NCBI GenBank assembly: GCA_902476765.1
Contig: CABSEJ010000165.1
Span: 1-7,058, forward strand
Direction of reading: 5' to 3'
DNA length: 7,058 bases
DNA from: an uncultured Blautia sp.
GTDB taxonomy: Bacteria; Bacillota; Clostridia; Lachnospirales; Lachnospiraceae
In this document: positions 6,012-7,058 of the stretch, in pieces
Numbering within the stretch: position 1 is the first letter of the stretch
Layout of the letters: each line of letters starts with the position of its first letter
Position numbers and translations under genes: made by a program
Notes under the pieces: model-generated
Database searches by the model: none
Told to the model about the DNA's origin: nothing
Seen by the model: only the letters and a program-made list of their open reading frames with translations

Positions 6012-7058
6012 ATGAGGCTGAGATTAGATAAAAAAAATGTAGGCAAAATACTGGAAGCACTTTATTTGTTAATTTTGGCTGCCCTTATTGCATGGTCTTT
6101 TCTTAATACAACAAAGTTCGAAGTTATATGGCCAGAGTATTTGTATTCAGATTTAAAGGCAATACTGCTTCTGATTATAATTCTAAAGGCTGGTTATACG
6201 GGCAATTATAATAGAATGGATATTTTACTTATTTTTATAATTGGAAGTACTATTTTGTTTAATGTCAGCAGAAATGGATATGTAGAACTGGAAATTTTAT
6301 TATTGCTGATTATCGGTGCGAAAGATATAGATTTTCGTAAAATAGTGAGAATTTATTTTATTATTACTGCGGTATTATTATTTATAACAATTATCGCTGC
6401 TCTTTCTGGGAAAATAGAGAATCTTGTGTATTTGCAGGAAGGAAGAAGGAGCAGAATGGCCTTAGGAATAGGTTATCCTACTGATTTTTCAGCATATGTG
6501 TTTTATGGCGTCATTGCCTATATTTATATCCGAAGTAAAAAATTGAAATATTTAGAATTGGCAGTTTTGTTTGCATTGGGTATAGGTGTGTATTTTATTA
6601 CGGATGCCAGACTGAATACGGTATGTATCATTATGACAGTATTTATATTTACCTACTTAAAAATACGGCAAGATTATGGAAGAAAAGTAAATAAAGAATA
6701 CCGGATTAATGGAATATGGTCTTTTCTGCTGGCATTATCACCTGTGCTTTGTGGAGCATTTATGATTGTATGTTCTATTTTATATTCTACCGGCAGTACA
6801 ATTACAAACCTGTTAGACCGGGTTCTTAATTATAGGTTATATCAGGGTAACAAAGCCATTGATATATATGGATTTACAATGTGGGGACGATATATCCCTA
6901 TGCAGGGATACGGTGGAAGTACAGAATTACCCAAACATTACTTCTTTTTGGACAGTTCCTATTTAAATATTGTTATGCAATACGGGCTTTTGATATTTGG
7001 CATCGTACTATTTCTATGGATTATTATATCTTTTAAGGCCAGAGAAGAAAAGAATTGG
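6012..7058 (+). CDS. Wzy-like repeat-unit polymerase, N-terminal part (3' end outside window)
   Basis: An open frame of 349 codons runs from ATG 6012 to the window edge with no stop. AGGAG at 5998-6002 is nine bases before the start. The translation is highly hydrophobic, with about nine to ten probable membrane helices visible. Between them are polar loops with ALGIGYPTDFSAYVFYG (150-166), a large loop near 265-315 containing MWGRYIPMQGYGG (290-302), and FFLDSSYLNIVMQYG just after. The late large loop followed by a Ser/Tyr-rich helix start and a 'QYGLL' helix is the general look of O-antigen/capsule polymerases, which vary greatly in sequence. Gene context (flippase, initiating transferase, GTs) supports Wzy: joining lipid-linked repeat units on the outer face of the membrane. 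Usual length is about 400-450 residues, so the C-terminus is missing. An O-antigen ligase-like protein is the main alternative. The gene is strongly AT-rich. Confidence 0.8.
   Translation, partial: MRLRLDKKNVGKILEALYLLILAALIAWSFLNTTKFEVIWPEYLYSDLKAILLLIIILKAGYTGNYNRMDILLIFIIGSTILFNVSRNGYVELEILLLLIIGAKDIDFRKIVRIYFIITAVLLFITIIAALSGKIENLVYLQEGRRSRMALGIGYPTDFSAYVFYGVIAYIYIRSKKLKYLELAVLFALGIGVYFITDARLNTVCIIMTVFIFTYLKIRQDYGRKVNKEYRINGIWSFLLALSPVLCGAFMIVCSILYSTGSTITNLLDRVLNYRLYQGNKAIDIYGFTMWGRYIPMQGYGGSTELPKHYFFLDSSYLNIVMQYGLLIFGIVLFLWIIISFKAREEKNW

Overview
The window reads as part of a cell-surface polysaccharide (capsule or exopolysaccharide) gene cluster of a Firmicute. The best guess is a gut Clostridia of the Lachnospiraceae type. 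That guess rests on moderate GC, strong AGGAG-type Shine-Dalgarno sites a few bases before ATG starts, frequent AGA/AGG arginine and GGA glycine codons, and the style of the glycosyltransferases. It is an inference; no taxonomic marker gene is present.

All six genes lie on the plus strand. From left to right they are: the 3' part of a GT2 glycosyltransferase (1-629, start outside the window); a 223-bp gap filled almost entirely by a tandem repeat of three ~54-58 bp units; a complete GT2 glycosyltransferase (853-1860); a Wzx-type flippase (1864-3336); a polyprenyl-phosphate sugar-1-phosphate transferase of the WbaP/CpsE type (3352-4761); a DUF1972-type GT4 glycosyltransferase (4787-5983); and the first 349 codons of a Wzy-like polymerase running off the right edge (6012-7058). 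The five genes after the repeat are separated by only 3-28 bases and are probably co-transcribed. The repeat-filled gap is the only sizeable non-coding stretch.

Together these are the core parts of a Wzx/Wzy-dependent pathway. The phosphoglycosyltransferase loads the first sugar onto undecaprenyl phosphate. The DUF1972 enzyme and the GT2 enzymes extend the repeat unit on the cytoplasmic face. The flippase moves the lipid-linked unit across the membrane, and the polymerase joins units outside. Chain-length regulators, ligase/attachment enzymes and nucleotide-sugar synthesis genes are not in this window.

The genes are ordinary members of known families. The least explained element is the tandem repeat, whose three units keep a small potential hairpin and whose first unit starts in the stop codon of the upstream gene. 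I see no CRISPR, RNA gene, transposase, or convincing promoter or terminator.
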